Source: JAWKJY01 sp041393535 | GTDB taxonomy: Bacteria; Actinomycetota; Thermoleophilia; Gaiellales; Gaiellaceae | Direction of reading: 5' to 3' | DNA: 64,000 nt | NCBI GenBank assembly: GCA_041393535.1 | Contig: JAWKJY010000002.1 | Location: 310,001-374,000, forward strand | Shown here: one piece after another, positions 1 to 9,071 of the stretch | How the letters are laid out: each line of letters starts with the position of its first letter | Numbering within the stretch: the stretch's first letter is position 1 | Position numbers and translations under genes: made by a program | The notes under the pieces: generated by a model | What the model saw: only the letters and a program-made list of their open reading frames with translations | Told to the model about the DNA's origin: nothing | Database searches by the model: none

Positions 1-1952
1 ACGGCATCGCCGGCAACAGCGCGCAGATCCAGGGGCTCGACTCGCTCGACGAGGCGAAGGACCTCGCGCTCGTCCTGCAGACGGGCTCGCTGCCGGTCGA
101 CTTCGTCCAGGTCGACTCGACGCAGATCTCGGCGTCCCTGGGCAAGCAGTCCCTGCGCGAGGCGTGGATCGCCGCGGCCGTCGGCCTCGCCCTGGTCGCG
201 CTCTTCCTGCTGCTCTTCTACCGCTTCCTCGGGCTGGTCGCGATCGCGGGCCTCGGGATCTACGGCGCCCTGCTCTACGGCGCGATCCTGGTCTTCAACG
301 TGACGCTGACGCTGCCCGGCTTCGCCGGCCTCGTGCTGACGATCGGCGTCGCCGCTGACGCGAACGTCGTCATCTTCGAGCGCATCAAGGAAGAGGTGCG
401 CAACGGGCGCAGCGTGCGCGCCGCCATCGCGACGGGCTACAAGAAGGGCTTCGCGACGATCGTCGACGCGAACGTCGTGACGATGATCACGGCCTTCGTG
501 CTCTTCGCCGTCGCCACGTCCGGCGTCCGCGGCTTCGCCCTGATGCTGCTGATCGGCACGATCATCTCGATGCTGACGGCCGTCGCGGCGACGCGCGCGC
601 TGCTCGGCGTCCTCTCGGGCTTCCGCTGGTTCGACAACCCCGCCTTCATGGGCGCGAGCGCGAACCGCATCCCGATGTGGCAGCGCGTCGACTTCATCGG
701 CAAGCGGCGCTGGTGGTTCGCGCTCTCCGGCGTCGTCGTCGTCGTGGCGATCGTCGCGCTCGGCGTGCGCGGCCTGAACCTCGGGATCGACTTCGAGGGC
801 GGCAGCCAGGTCGACATCAACACGCCGACCGCCGTCTCCGTCGAGGACGTGAGCCGCGAGGTGCGCACCGTCGTCGGCGGGAATCCCGTCGTCCAGGGCC
901 GCGGCGCCGCGAGCGGCACGACCTTCACGGAGTTCCAGATCCGCACGGAGTCGCTCTCGACCGAGGAGCAGGCGGCGCTCACCTCGAGCCTCTCGCAGGC
1001 GTTCGGGATCGACGACACGGCCGGCACGGTCTCCGTGCGCAACGTGTCGGGCAGCTTCAGCTCGCAGATCCTGCGCAACGCCCTGATCGCGATCATCGTC
1101 TCGCTCGTCCTGATCGCGGTCTACATCACCGTGCGCTTCCAGTGGCGCTTCGCGGTGCCCGTGCTCGTCGCGCTCGTGCACGACGTCGTCATCACCCTGG
1201 GCATCTACGCCCTGGTGGGCAAGGAGGTGAGCAGCTCGACCGTCGCGGCGCTGCTGACCATCCTCGGCTACTCGATCTACGACACGATCATCATCTTCGA
1301 CCGCGTGCGCGAGAACATGCCGCTGATGCGCCGGTCGACGTTTGCCGCCATCGCGAACGTCTCGCTCTGGGAGACGATCCGCCGCTCGCTGGCCACGACG
1401 TTCATCACGCTGCTGCCCGTGGCCGCGCTGCTCGCCTTCGGCGGCGCGACGCTGCAGGACTTCGCCTTCGCGCTGCTGATCGGCATCGGCTCCGGCGCCT
1501 ACTCGACCGTGTTCATCGCATCGCCGCTGCTGACGATCCTCAAGGAGCGCGAGCCGGAGTACCGCGCCCGCGGCACGGGGACGATGCCCGTGGAGAACCT
1601 GCTCGACGGCCCCGACGGGACGCTCGTCGTCGCCGCCGCGCCGGCGTCCGTGCCGGCCCGTCCGCGGCGCGACCGCCGCGCTCGTGCCGGTCAGCCGCCC
1701 GGGCCCGCGCCGGGAGGCGGCGGGCTCGCGACGGAGGAGCGGCCCGGGCTCGTTCCCGACGCGGAGATCGAGGCCGAGCTCGGCGGCGTCGTCGACGACC
1801 TGGAGCTCGCCGACGAGCTCGATCTCGCAGAGGAGCCGGCTGCGCCGGACAGGCCGGCCGAGGGCCCGGCGATCGTCCCGGCCGACCCCGAGGCGCGCCG
1901 CGAGGCCCGCCGCCAGCGACGACGCTCGAGGCCGCATGGACGAGCGCGCTGA
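1..1952 (+). CDS. secDF: Protein translocase SecD-SecF fusion (5' end outside window)
   Basis: Membrane subunit that uses the proton-motive force to finish Sec-dependent export. The open frame already runs at base 3. It shows the end of SecD's periplasmic part (LVLQTGSLPV), the SecD membrane block with the GVAADANVVIFERIKEE motif, and then a SecF half with LNLGIDFEGGSQVDI and a second membrane block (YDTIIIFDRVRENM). There is no stop or restart between the halves, so this is a genuine fusion rather than separate secD and secF. The last ~110 residues are a Pro/Ala/acidic cytoplasmic tail ending in Arg-rich sequence, which is not part of the SecF core. The stop overlaps the start of the next gene by 17 nt. 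Confidence 0.95.
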   Translation, partial: GIAGNSAQIQGLDSLDEAKDLALVLQTGSLPVDFVQVDSTQISASLGKQSLREAWIAAAVGLALVALFLLLFYRFLGLVAIAGLGIYGALLYGAILVFNVTLTLPGFAGLVLTIGVAADANVVIFERIKEEVRNGRSVRAAIATGYKKGFATIVDANVVTMITAFVLFAVATSGVRGFALMLLIGTIISMLTAVAATRALLGVLSGFRWFDNPAFMGASANRIPMWQRVDFIGKRRWWFALSGVVVVVAIVALGVRGLNLGIDFEGGSQVDINTPTAVSVEDVSREVRTVVGGNPVVQGRGAASGTTFTEFQIRTESLSTEEQAALTSSLSQAFGIDDTAGTVSVRNVSGSFSSQILRNALIAIIVSLVLIAVYITVRFQWRFAVPVLVALVHDVVITLGIYALVGKEVSSSTVAALLTILGYSIYDTIIIFDRVRENMPLMRRSTFAAIANVSLWETIRRSLATTFITLLPVAALLAFGGATLQDFAFALLIGIGSGAYSTVFIASPLLTILKEREPEYRARGTGTMPVENLLDGPDGTLVVAAAPASVPARPRRDRRARAGQPPGPAPGGGGLATEERPGLVPDAEIEAELGGVVDDLELADELDLAEEPAAPDRPAEGPAIVPADPEARREARRQRRRSRPHGRAR

Positions 1953-2388
1953 CGACCCGTACGAGGAGCCCCGCCGCCCCGGCGAGGCGCCGTCGCTCCG
2001 CGAGCTCGCCGAGCGGCTGATCGAGGGAGCGCTGGGCGCGGTCGCGATGACGCGCGACCGCGTCGACCACCTCGCCGACGAGGCGACGGAGCGCGGTCGC
2101 TCGACACGGACCGAGGCCCGGGGGACGCTCGACGACGCGGTCGGCCGTCTGCGCAGCGAGGGCACGCGCCTCGGAGTGCGGGCGCAGTCGAGCCTCGGCG
2201 GGGTCTTCCACGAGCTCGGCCTCGCCACCCGGGCGGAGGTCGACGAGCTGGAGCTGCGCGTGGCGCAGCTCGAGCACCGCCTCGCGCTGCTCGAGGGGCA
2301 GGCGGACGCGACGACCACGGACGCGGCGGGCGCGGCCGTGGGAGAGGCGGACGGCGATCCCGAGACGCCGCCTGCAGCTGGGGCCTGA
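1936..2388 (+). CDS. Small coiled-coil protein of unknown function (phasin-like composition)
   Basis: Encodes 150 residues from the ATG at 1936, inside the secDF 3' end; translational coupling is likely. The N-terminus is charged. The middle is amphipathic helix (SLRELAERLIEGALGAVAMTRDRVDHL), and residues ~105-130 form a clear heptad coiled coil (VDELELRVAQLEHRLALLEGQ). The tail is Ala/Asp/Pro-rich and disordered. The composition resembles phasin or accessory-helix proteins, but I cannot assign a function. It is followed after 16 nt by the UbiB-like kinase gene, so the two may be co-expressed. Confidence 0.75.
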   Translation: MDERADDPYEEPRRPGEAPSLRELAERLIEGALGAVAMTRDRVDHLADEATERGRSTRTEARGTLDDAVGRLRSEGTRLGVRAQSSLGGVFHELGLATRAEVDELELRVAQLEHRLALLEGQADATTTDAAGAAVGEADGDPETPPAAGA

Positions 2389-2404
2389 GCCCACGCCGCG
2401 ACGC

Positions 2405-4075
2405 GTGGGCCGTCCCGGGGACGTGACCCGGGCCAGGTCGCTCGGCCGGCTGTCCGAGATCGCGCAGGTCGCCGCGCGCCACGGGTTCGGCTACCTCTTC
2501 GAGACGCGCAGGCCGTGGCAGCTGGGCCGCCGGTCGCCGACGCCCGAGCCGGCCGCGCGCTCGCGCCGCGGCCAGCACCTGCGGGAGATGCTCGACGAGC
2601 TCGGGCCGACGTTCGTCAAGTTCGGCCAGCTGCTCTCGACGCGCCCGGACGTCGTGCCGCCGGACATCGTCCAGGAGCTGCGCGGCCTCCAGGACGACGT
2701 CACGCCGTTCCCGTTCGCGGACGTCCGGCGCGTGATCGAGGCCGAGCTCGGGCTGACCGTCGAGCGGGCCTTCGCCGAGTTCGAGGAGCGCCCGATCGCG
2801 GCGGCCTCGATCGGCCAGGTGCACCGGGCGCGCCTGCCGAACGGCGACGTCGTCGCGGTGAAGGTGCAGCGGCCGAACGCGCCGCGGCAGATCGAGTCCG
2901 ACCTCGCGCTCATGTACCAGGCGGCGCGGATCGTCCGCGAGCGCGTCCGCGCACTGCGCTTCATCGACACGGTGGGGCTCGTCGACGAGTTCGCCCGCTC
3001 GATCCGCCAGGAGCTCGACTACCGCCTCGAGGCCTCGAACGCGGAGCGCTTCGGGGTCAACTTCGCGGGCGACGAGCGGGTGCGGGTGCCGAGGGTGTAC
3101 CGCCGCTACTCGGGCGAGCGGGTGCTCACGCTCGAGTGGCTCGACGGCGTCAAGCTGCGCGAGCTCGACCTCGAGCCGCTCGCGCTCGAGGAGCGGCGCG
3201 AGCTCGCGTACACGATCGCGTCCTCGTGGATGACGATGATCTTCCGCCACGGCTTCTTCCACGGTGACCCGCACCCGTCGAACATCCTCGTGCTCGAGGG
3301 CGGCCGGATCGGGATCGTCGACTTCGGCCAGGCCGGCAAGTTCACGCCCGGCGACCTGTCGAAGCTGACCGCGCTGTTCATCGACGCCGTCAACGAGAAC
3401 GTCGCGGCCCTGCCGAAGCGCCTCTCCGACCTCGGCGTGCGCTTCCCGCGCGACCGCGAGGCCGAGTTCGTCGCCGAGCTGACCGAGGTGTACGAGCGCT
3501 ACTTCGGCGTCCGCCTCGGCGACATCGACCCGCTCCAGCTCGTCCGCGAGGGCTTCGCGCTGATCTACCGGATGAACCTGCGCCTGCCGACCCGCTTCGT
3601 CCTGCTCGACAAGGCGATCGCGACGGTCGGCTCGGTCGGAATCGAGCTCTACCCGGACTTCAACGTCTTCGAGGTCGCGCGCCCGTACGCGAAGGACCTC
3701 GTGCGCGAGCGCTTCACGCCCCAGCGGGTGCTCGCCCGGGCCCGTGCCGACGTGCGCGGCTACTCGCGCGTGCTCACCGAGGCGCCCTACCAGCTGCACG
3801 ACGTGCTGGAGGAGCTGCGCGACGGCGACGTGACGATCGGCTTCCGGCACGAGGGCCTCGAGGAGCTCGAGCACCGACTCGACCTGATCTTCAACCGCCT
3901 CGTCGTCGCCGTCGTGGCCACGGGTGGGGTGGTCGGCTCGAGCCTGATCGGCGTCTTCGCCGAGACGGGCCCGACCGTGCTCGGCCTGCACGTCCTCTCC
4001 GTGGTCGGGTTCTCGCTCTCGGCCCTGCTCGGCATGTGGCTCGTCTGGGGCGTGATCCGCTCCGGCCGGCTCTGA
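2405..4075 (+). CDS. ABC1/UbiB (AarF)-family atypical kinase
   Basis: Encodes 556 residues from GTG 2405. The family is linked to isoprenoid-quinone and lipid metabolism. Diagnostic motifs are present in order: KFGQLLSTRPDVVPPDIV (KxGQ extension), the Ala-rich nucleotide loop AAASIGQVHRA, VAVKVQRP with the ATP-binding Lys, the catalytic-loop equivalent HGFFHGDPHPSNILV, and IVDFGQAGKF as the metal-binding DFG. Two hydrophobic helices near the C-terminus (about residues 500-550) make a membrane anchor, as is typical of UbiB proteins. The substrate is unknown. Start alternatives a few codons downstream (GTG at 2423) cannot be excluded. Confidence 0.92.
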   Translation: MGRPGDVTRARSLGRLSEIAQVAARHGFGYLFETRRPWQLGRRSPTPEPAARSRRGQHLREMLDELGPTFVKFGQLLSTRPDVVPPDIVQELRGLQDDVTPFPFADVRRVIEAELGLTVERAFAEFEERPIAAASIGQVHRARLPNGDVVAVKVQRPNAPRQIESDLALMYQAARIVRERVRALRFIDTVGLVDEFARSIRQELDYRLEASNAERFGVNFAGDERVRVPRVYRRYSGERVLTLEWLDGVKLRELDLEPLALEERRELAYTIASSWMTMIFRHGFFHGDPHPSNILVLEGGRIGIVDFGQAGKFTPGDLSKLTALFIDAVNENVAALPKRLSDLGVRFPRDREAEFVAELTEVYERYFGVRLGDIDPLQLVREGFALIYRMNLRLPTRFVLLDKAIATVGSVGIELYPDFNVFEVARPYAKDLVRERFTPQRVLARARADVRGYSRVLTEAPYQLHDVLEELRDGDVTIGFRHEGLEELEHRLDLIFNRLVVAVVATGGVVGSSLIGVFAETGPTVLGLHVLSVVGFSLSALLGMWLVWGVIRSGRL

Positions 4076-4113
4076 GCGGGCGGGCCCGGCCGGCACCCCC
4101 GCGCGTCGGCGTC

Positions 4114-4142
4114 TAGGCTGCCGCCCGACGGCTCAGGAGGAG
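4114..4142 (+). promoter_or_regulatory. Promoter -10 and strong RBS of the amidohydrolase gene
   Basis: TAGGCT at 4114-4119 is a good actinobacterial -10 box, and AGGAGGAGG at 4135-4143 is a strong Shine-Dalgarno in front of ATG 4148. No convincing -35 is visible. Confidence 0.5.
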
Positions 4143-4147
4143 GACGG

Positions 4148-5395
4148 ATGAGGCTCGCGCTCGCCAACGCAACGGTGTTCCCGGCCACGTCGACCGAGGC
4201 GATCCCGGACGGGACCGTGGTCGTCGAGGACGGCGCGATCGCGTGGGCGGGCCCCGCGGCCGAGGCGCCGCCGGCGGACCGCGTCGTCGACTGCCGCGGG
4301 CGGACGATCCTGCCCGGCCTGGTCGACGTGCACGCGCACCTCGTCTACGACGGCGTCACCGACCCGTACACGATCGAGCTGTCGCGTCCGCTCGAGCGCG
4401 CCGCGATCGACGCCGCGCTGAACGCGCGCCGCCTGCTCGACCTCGGCTTCACGTCGATCCGCGACGTCGGCACGCGCGGGAACATCGCGGTCGAGATCCG
4501 CGACGCCGTGGCCGACGGCCGGCTGCCCGGGCCGCGGATCAGGGCCTCCAAGCAGATCATCTCCGTCTGGGGCGGCCTCGGTGACATGCACCCGACGCAC
4601 ATCTTCAAGCGGGAGCAGTACAAGTACCCGCTGACCGAGATCGTCAGCGGCCCGTGGGAGGCGCGCGACGCGGTCCGCCAGCACGTGAAGGACGGCGTCG
4701 ACTGGGTCAAGTGCGAGGCGAGCGGCACCGGCTTCAACCCGAACTGCCCGTCCGACCGGGACACGATGTCCTACGAGGAGCTCGCCGCGCTGTGCGACGA
4801 GGCGACCGAGAAGGGGCGGCCCGTCGCCTGCCACGCCGAGTCGCGCAACTCGATCCTCAAGGCGTCGAAGGCGGGCGTGACCACGATCGAGCACGCGATC
4901 CACCTCGACGACGAGGGGATCCAGGCCATGCTCGACCACGGCGTCTCGCTCTGCCCGACGCTCGGCCTCTACACGGCGTTCGCGAAGCGCGGGCTCGAGT
5001 TCGGGATCCTGCCGGCGATCGTCGAGTCCCACCGGCGGACGCACGAGAAGCACGCCCAGGCGATCCACCGCGCCTGGAAGGCGGGCATCCCGATCGTCGC
5101 CGGCAGCGACTCCGGCCTCGCGAACTACCCGCAGGGCGGCGGGCTGGAGGAGATGTGCGTCTACGTCGAGCTGGTCGGGATGAGCCCCGCCGAGGCGCTC
5201 CTCTCGGGCACCCGCGACGCGGCGCGCGTGATCGGCCTCGGCGACCTCGTCGGGACGATCGAGCCGGGCAAGCGCGCAGATCTGGTCGTCCTCGCCGCGA
5301 ACCCGGTCGAGCGGATCCGCAGCCTGCTCGACGAGGGGAACGTCGTGGCCGTCCTCCAGGACGGGGCGGTCGTCAGCGGGGCGCTGCCGGCCTGA
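4148..5395 (+). CDS. Metal-dependent amidohydrolase (imidazolonepropionase/prolidase-like)
   Basis: Encodes 415 residues, ATG after a strong RBS. Amidohydrolase-superfamily TIM barrel with HxH in GLVDVHAHLVYDG, a likely carboxylated metal-bridging Lys in WVKCEASG, His in ACHAES and TTIEHAIHLDDEG, and the catalytic Asp in IVAGSDSGLANYP. The C-terminal motif GTIEPGKRADLVVL is typical of the cyclic-amidohydrolase/Xaa-Pro dipeptidase-like branch. No signal peptide, so cytoplasmic. Substrate is unproved. Proximity to the hydantoinase genes fits hydrolysis of a cyclic amide or dipeptide-like compound (inference). Confidence 0.85.
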   Translation: MRLALANATVFPATSTEAIPDGTVVVEDGAIAWAGPAAEAPPADRVVDCRGRTILPGLVDVHAHLVYDGVTDPYTIELSRPLERAAIDAALNARRLLDLGFTSIRDVGTRGNIAVEIRDAVADGRLPGPRIRASKQIISVWGGLGDMHPTHIFKREQYKYPLTEIVSGPWEARDAVRQHVKDGVDWVKCEASGTGFNPNCPSDRDTMSYEELAALCDEATEKGRPVACHAESRNSILKASKAGVTTIEHAIHLDDEGIQAMLDHGVSLCPTLGLYTAFAKRGLEFGILPAIVESHRRTHEKHAQAIHRAWKAGIPIVAGSDSGLANYPQGGGLEEMCVYVELVGMSPAEALLSGTRDAARVIGLGDLVGTIEPGKRADLVVLAANPVERIRSLLDEGNVVAVLQDGAVVSGALPA

Positions 5396-5397
5396 GC

Positions 5398-6207
5398 TCA
5401 GGCGTCTGTGCCGGCCCGCTCGGCCGCGCGCAGCACCTTCCGCGGGATCGCGGGCAGCTCGACGGCGCCGTTCGGCTCGCGCAGCGCGTAGCGGAGCGTC
5501 AGCGTGCCCTGCTCGCCCGCCGCGTCGATCGTCAGCGTCACGAGCGCCTGGCGGACGAGGCGCGTCCGCTCGCCGACGACGAGGACGACGGTGGTGTCCG
5601 AGATCGCCGCGTGCGAGAGGTCGGGCACGGGGCCCGCTTGCGGGCCGAGCGCCTGCGTGGCCCGGGCGAGGACGCCGTCGAGCAGCGCCTCCGTGTCGAT
5701 CCCACCGACGATCTGGCGGGTCGGCTCGTCCGCGAGCTGCGGGCCGGCGCTCACCGAGACGGCGGTGACGTAGCGCTCGAGCTGGAGGCTCGCGAGGGAC
5801 GAGGTCAGCTCCGCGACGCGAGGGTCGGCCGCCTCCGGCTGGCCCGCCGGGCCGGGCAGCGCCTGCCAGGCCCCGTCGAGCCGGACGAACGCCCGCCCGT
5901 CGCGGGCGACGAGCTCGAGCGACGAGGGCCCGGGGAGGCCGCTGCCGCTGACGCGGACATGCACGTTCCCCGCACCCTCGCCGCGCAGCACGGACGCGCC
6001 CGCCACCTGCAGCGCGAGCTGCTGCCCGGGCACGCCCGCCTCGACGGAGAGGTCGAAGCTCGCCGAGCTCAGGGCCTGCTGGGCCGCGTCCGCGTCGCGC
6101 AGGAGCTGGAGCGCCTCCTCGCCGTCCGGCCCGACGCAGCCGGCGCCGAGCGTGGCGGCGGCGAGCACGGCGAGGAGGGCGAGCAGGCGGCGCATCGAGG
6201 TGGGCAT
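5398..6207 (-). CDS. LppX/LprG-like lipoprotein
   Basis: About 269 residues from ATG 6207; ATG 6195, four codons later, is equally possible. A short signal peptide ends in the lipobox LGAGC, so it is predicted to be lipid-anchored on the outer face of the membrane. The rest is one alpha/beta domain with alternating beta-strand sequence (ASFDLSVEAGVPGQQ, SSLELVARDGRAFVRLDG). This resembles the LppX_LprAFG lipoprotein family, which binds lipids in mycobacteria; the assignment is by pattern only. It converges tail-to-tail with the amidohydrolase (2 nt gap; a 14-bp palindrome spans the junction) and is divergent from hyuA. Confidence 0.7.
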   Translation of the reverse strand: MPTSMRRLLALLAVLAAATLGAGCVGPDGEEALQLLRDADAAQQALSSASFDLSVEAGVPGQQLALQVAGASVLRGEGAGNVHVRVSGSGLPGPSSLELVARDGRAFVRLDGAWQALPGPAGQPEAADPRVAELTSSLASLQLERYVTAVSVSAGPQLADEPTRQIVGGIDTEALLDGVLARATQALGPQAGPVPDLSHAAISDTTVVLVVGERTRLVRQALVTLTIDAAGEQGTLTLRYALREPNGAVELPAIPRKVLRAAERAGTDA

Positions 6208-6289
6208 CGGCCGCCCGCCGCCGGGGGCCCCGCCCTCGAACGAGGGAGCCGACGTGGGACGGGCCGACTGCGATACGTTTTCGCGCGAC

Positions 6290-8339
6290 ATGCGCGTCGT
6301 CGGCGTCGACATCGGTGGGACGTTCACGGACCTCGCCCTCTACGACACGGGGAGCGGGGCGACGCACGTCCACAAGGTGCCGTCGACCCCGGACGACCCG
6401 GGCCGGGCGATGGTGACCGGGATCGTGGAGCTGTGCGAGCAGGCGGGGCTGTCGGCGAGGGACGTCGACCTCGTCTTCCACGGGACCACGGTCGCGACGA
6501 ACGCGGTGCTCGAGCATCGCGGCGCGGTGGCGGGGATGATCACGACGAGCGGCTTCCGCGACGTCGTGCACATCGGGCGCCACCAGCGGCCGCAGAACTA
6601 CTCGATCATGCAGGACATCCCGTGGCAGTCGCGCCCGTTCGTCAAGCGCCGCCACCGGAAGGTCGTGACGGAGCGGATCGTGCCGCCGACGGGCGAGGTG
6701 CTCGTCCCGCTGGACGAGGACGAGGTGCGCGAGGCCGCGCGCGAGCTGCGCGAGGCCGGGGTCGAGGCCGTCGCGATCTGCTTCCTCTTCTCCTACCTGA
6801 ACCCGGCGCACGAGCGGCGCGCGGCCGAGATCGTCCGCGAGGAGATCCCGGGCGCGTTCGTGACGGCGAGCGCGGACATCTTCCCGCAGTTCCGGGAGTT
6901 CGAGCGGTTCACGACGGCGACCATGAACGCGTTCGTGGGGCCGCGCACCGGCCGCTACCTGGAGCGGCTCGCGGACGCGCTGCACGCGGAGGGCGTGCCG
7001 GGCGAGCTGCACGTGATGATGTCGAACGGCGGCGTCGCGACCGCGGCGGCGGCGGCCGAGAAGCCGGTCACGCTGCTCCTCTCGGGGCCGGCGGCCGGCG
7101 TGCTGGGCGGCGCCTGGGCCGGCGACCTCGCGGGGCGGCACCGGCTGATCACGTTCGACATGGGCGGCACCTCGGCCGACATCGGGATCGTCACCGAGCG
7201 CGGCGTCATGGAGGCCTCCGCGCGCGACACCTGGGTGGCCGACTACCCGCTGCTCGTGCCGATGCTCGACGTGCACACCATCGGGGCGGGCGGCGGCTCG
7301 ATCGCCTACGTCGACGAGGCGGGCGGCTTCCGCGTCGGCCCGCGCTCGGCGGGCGCCCGGCCTGGCCCGGCCTGCTACTGCTTCGGCGGCGAGGAGGCGA
7401 CGATCACGGACGCGAACGTCGTCCTCGGCCGCATCGACCCGGAGCGGTTCCTCGGCGGCGAGATGACGCTCGACCGGGACCTCGCCGTCGCCGCGGTGCA
7501 GCGCCTCGCCGACCGGCTCGGCCTGGGGCTGCTGGAGACGGCCGAGGGGATCGTGACGATCGCGAACGCGAACATGGCGCGCGCGATCCGGTCGCGGACG
7601 ATCGAGAAGGGCCACGACCCGCGCGACTTCACGCTCGTCTCCTTCGGCGGGGCGGCTCGCTGACGCGGCCGAGGTCGCGGCCTCGATCGGCGTCCCCGAG
7701 GTGCTCGTGCCGCCGTTCCCGGGGATCACCTCCGCCACGGGCCTGCTGACGAGCGACCTGAAGTACGACCAGATGCGGACGGTCTTCATGGTGCAGGGCG
7801 GCGTCGACGCCGCCCGGATCGACCGCGAGCTCGCCGACCTCGCCGCCACCGTGAAGGGCCGCCTGCTCGAGGACGGCCTGCCCGAGTCGGACATCGAGCT
7901 GCACGCCTCGCTCGACGTCCGCTACGTCGGGCAGGGCTACGAGCTGCGCGTCCCGCTCGCGGGCCTCGCCTACTCGGACGAGGCGATCGCGACCTTCCAC
8001 CGCCTGCACGAGCAGGAGTACGGCCACGCGCCGAAGGACCCGATCGAGATCGTCAACCTGCGCGTGACCGCGATCGGCAAGCGGCCGAAGCTCGGCAAGC
8101 CCGAGCCGTCGAGCGGCACGCTCGCCGAGGCGCTGCTCGGCGAGGGCGACGGCGTCTTCCGCGTCGACGGCCAGCTCCGGACGCTGCCGACGCGCTACCT
8201 CGACCGCGCGATGCTCCCGCTCGGCGAGCCGATCGCCGGGCCCTGCGTCGTCTTCCAGCGCGACACGACCGTGCTCGTGCCGCCCGGCTGGACGGCCGTC
8301 TCGGATCCCTCTGGGAACCTGCTGCTGCACCGGCACTAG
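6290..8339 (+). CDS. hyuA: Hydantoinase/oxoprolinase subunit A, frameshifted
   Basis: ATP-dependent hydantoinase/5-oxoprolinase A subunit with an ASKHA ATPase fold. Starts at ATG 6290 (MRVVGVDIGGTFTD, phosphate-1 motif), followed by FHGTTVATNAVLEHRG, MSNGGVATA, LLSGPAAGVLGG, ITFDMGGTSADIG and VHTIGAGGGS. The first frame stops at 7663 just after SFGGA. The frame starting near 7662 continues with AAEVAASIGVPEVLVPPFPG to 8339, exactly the expected downstream sequence. A net loss of 2 bases around 7650-7664 restores an intact FGGAG..HAAEVA-type motif and a protein of ~683 residues, normal for HyuA. Either a sequencing error or a real inactivating lesion. Its likely partner, hyuB, lies 5 kb downstream rather than adjacent. 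Confidence 0.85.
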
Positions 8340-8353
8340 CCGGAGCGGCCGCG

Positions 8354-8956
8354 GTGGCGCCCGAGCCGGTCTTCCTCGACTCGCCGGCGGCCTTCCGCGC
8401 CTGGCTGGCCGAGCACCACGCGACCGCGAGCGAGCTGCTGGTCGGCTTCCGGAAGGTGCGGCGCGGGGTCGAGCCGCCGCTGCGCGTCTCCGACGCCGTC
8501 GAGCAGGCGCTCTGCTTCGGCTGGATCGACGGCCAGCTCGTCCCGCTCGACGACGAGCGCTACGCGGTGCGCTTCTCGCCCCGCCAGGCCCGGAGCACGT
8601 GGAGCCGGGTGAACGTGCGTCGCTTCGAGGCCCTGCTGGCCGCGGGCCTCGTCGAGCCGGCCGGCCTCGCCGCCTGGGAGCGTCGCGACGACGCCCGGAC
8701 GGGCGTCTACTCCTTCGAGCGGGAGGAGCCGGCCACGCTGACGGCCGAGCAGGAGGCGCGCTTTCGCGCGAACGAGGCCGCGTGGGCGTTCTTCCAGTCC
8801 CAGCCGCCCGGCTACCGGCGCACGGCGCTCCACGTCGTCACGAGCGCGAAGCGCGAGGCGACGCGTGAGCGCCGGCTCGAGCAGCTGATCGCGGACTCGG
8901 CCGCCGGGCGGCGGCTCGCGCAGCTCGCGCCGCGGCCGCGACGCGGCCCGGGCTGA
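8354..8956 (+). CDS. YdeI/OmpD-associated family protein
   Basis: Encodes 200 residues from GTG 8354, 14 nt after hyuA. Matches the YdeI/OmpD-associated family by its N-terminal pattern: an AWLAEHHATASELLVGFRKV stretch, then EQALCFGWIDGQLVPLDDERYAVRFSPRQ.STWSRVN. In some bacteria the family is linked to bacteriocin or envelope-stress protection, but its biochemical role is unclear. No signal peptide; Arg-rich C-terminus. The spacing suggests co-transcription with hyuA, but a functional link is not evident. Confidence 0.8.
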   Translation: MAPEPVFLDSPAAFRAWLAEHHATASELLVGFRKVRRGVEPPLRVSDAVEQALCFGWIDGQLVPLDDERYAVRFSPRQARSTWSRVNVRRFEALLAAGLVEPAGLAAWERRDDARTGVYSFEREEPATLTAEQEARFRANEAAWAFFQSQPPGYRRTALHVVTSAKREATRERRLEQLIADSAAGRRLAQLAPRPRRGPG

Positions 8957-9071
8957 CGCGCCGGGCATACGCAGAACTGCGACTGGAAGTCGCTCCGTCG
9001 GGGGGCTACTGTCCGTGCGGGCTCGTGCGGCGGGTCCCTTTGCGGCTCATGACGACTCCGGGAGGTCCCCG

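Noticed and set aside
5390..5403. 14-bp palindrome GCCTGAGCTCAGGC between convergent genes
   Set aside because: No loop and no T-tract; too short to call a terminator or operator with confidence.
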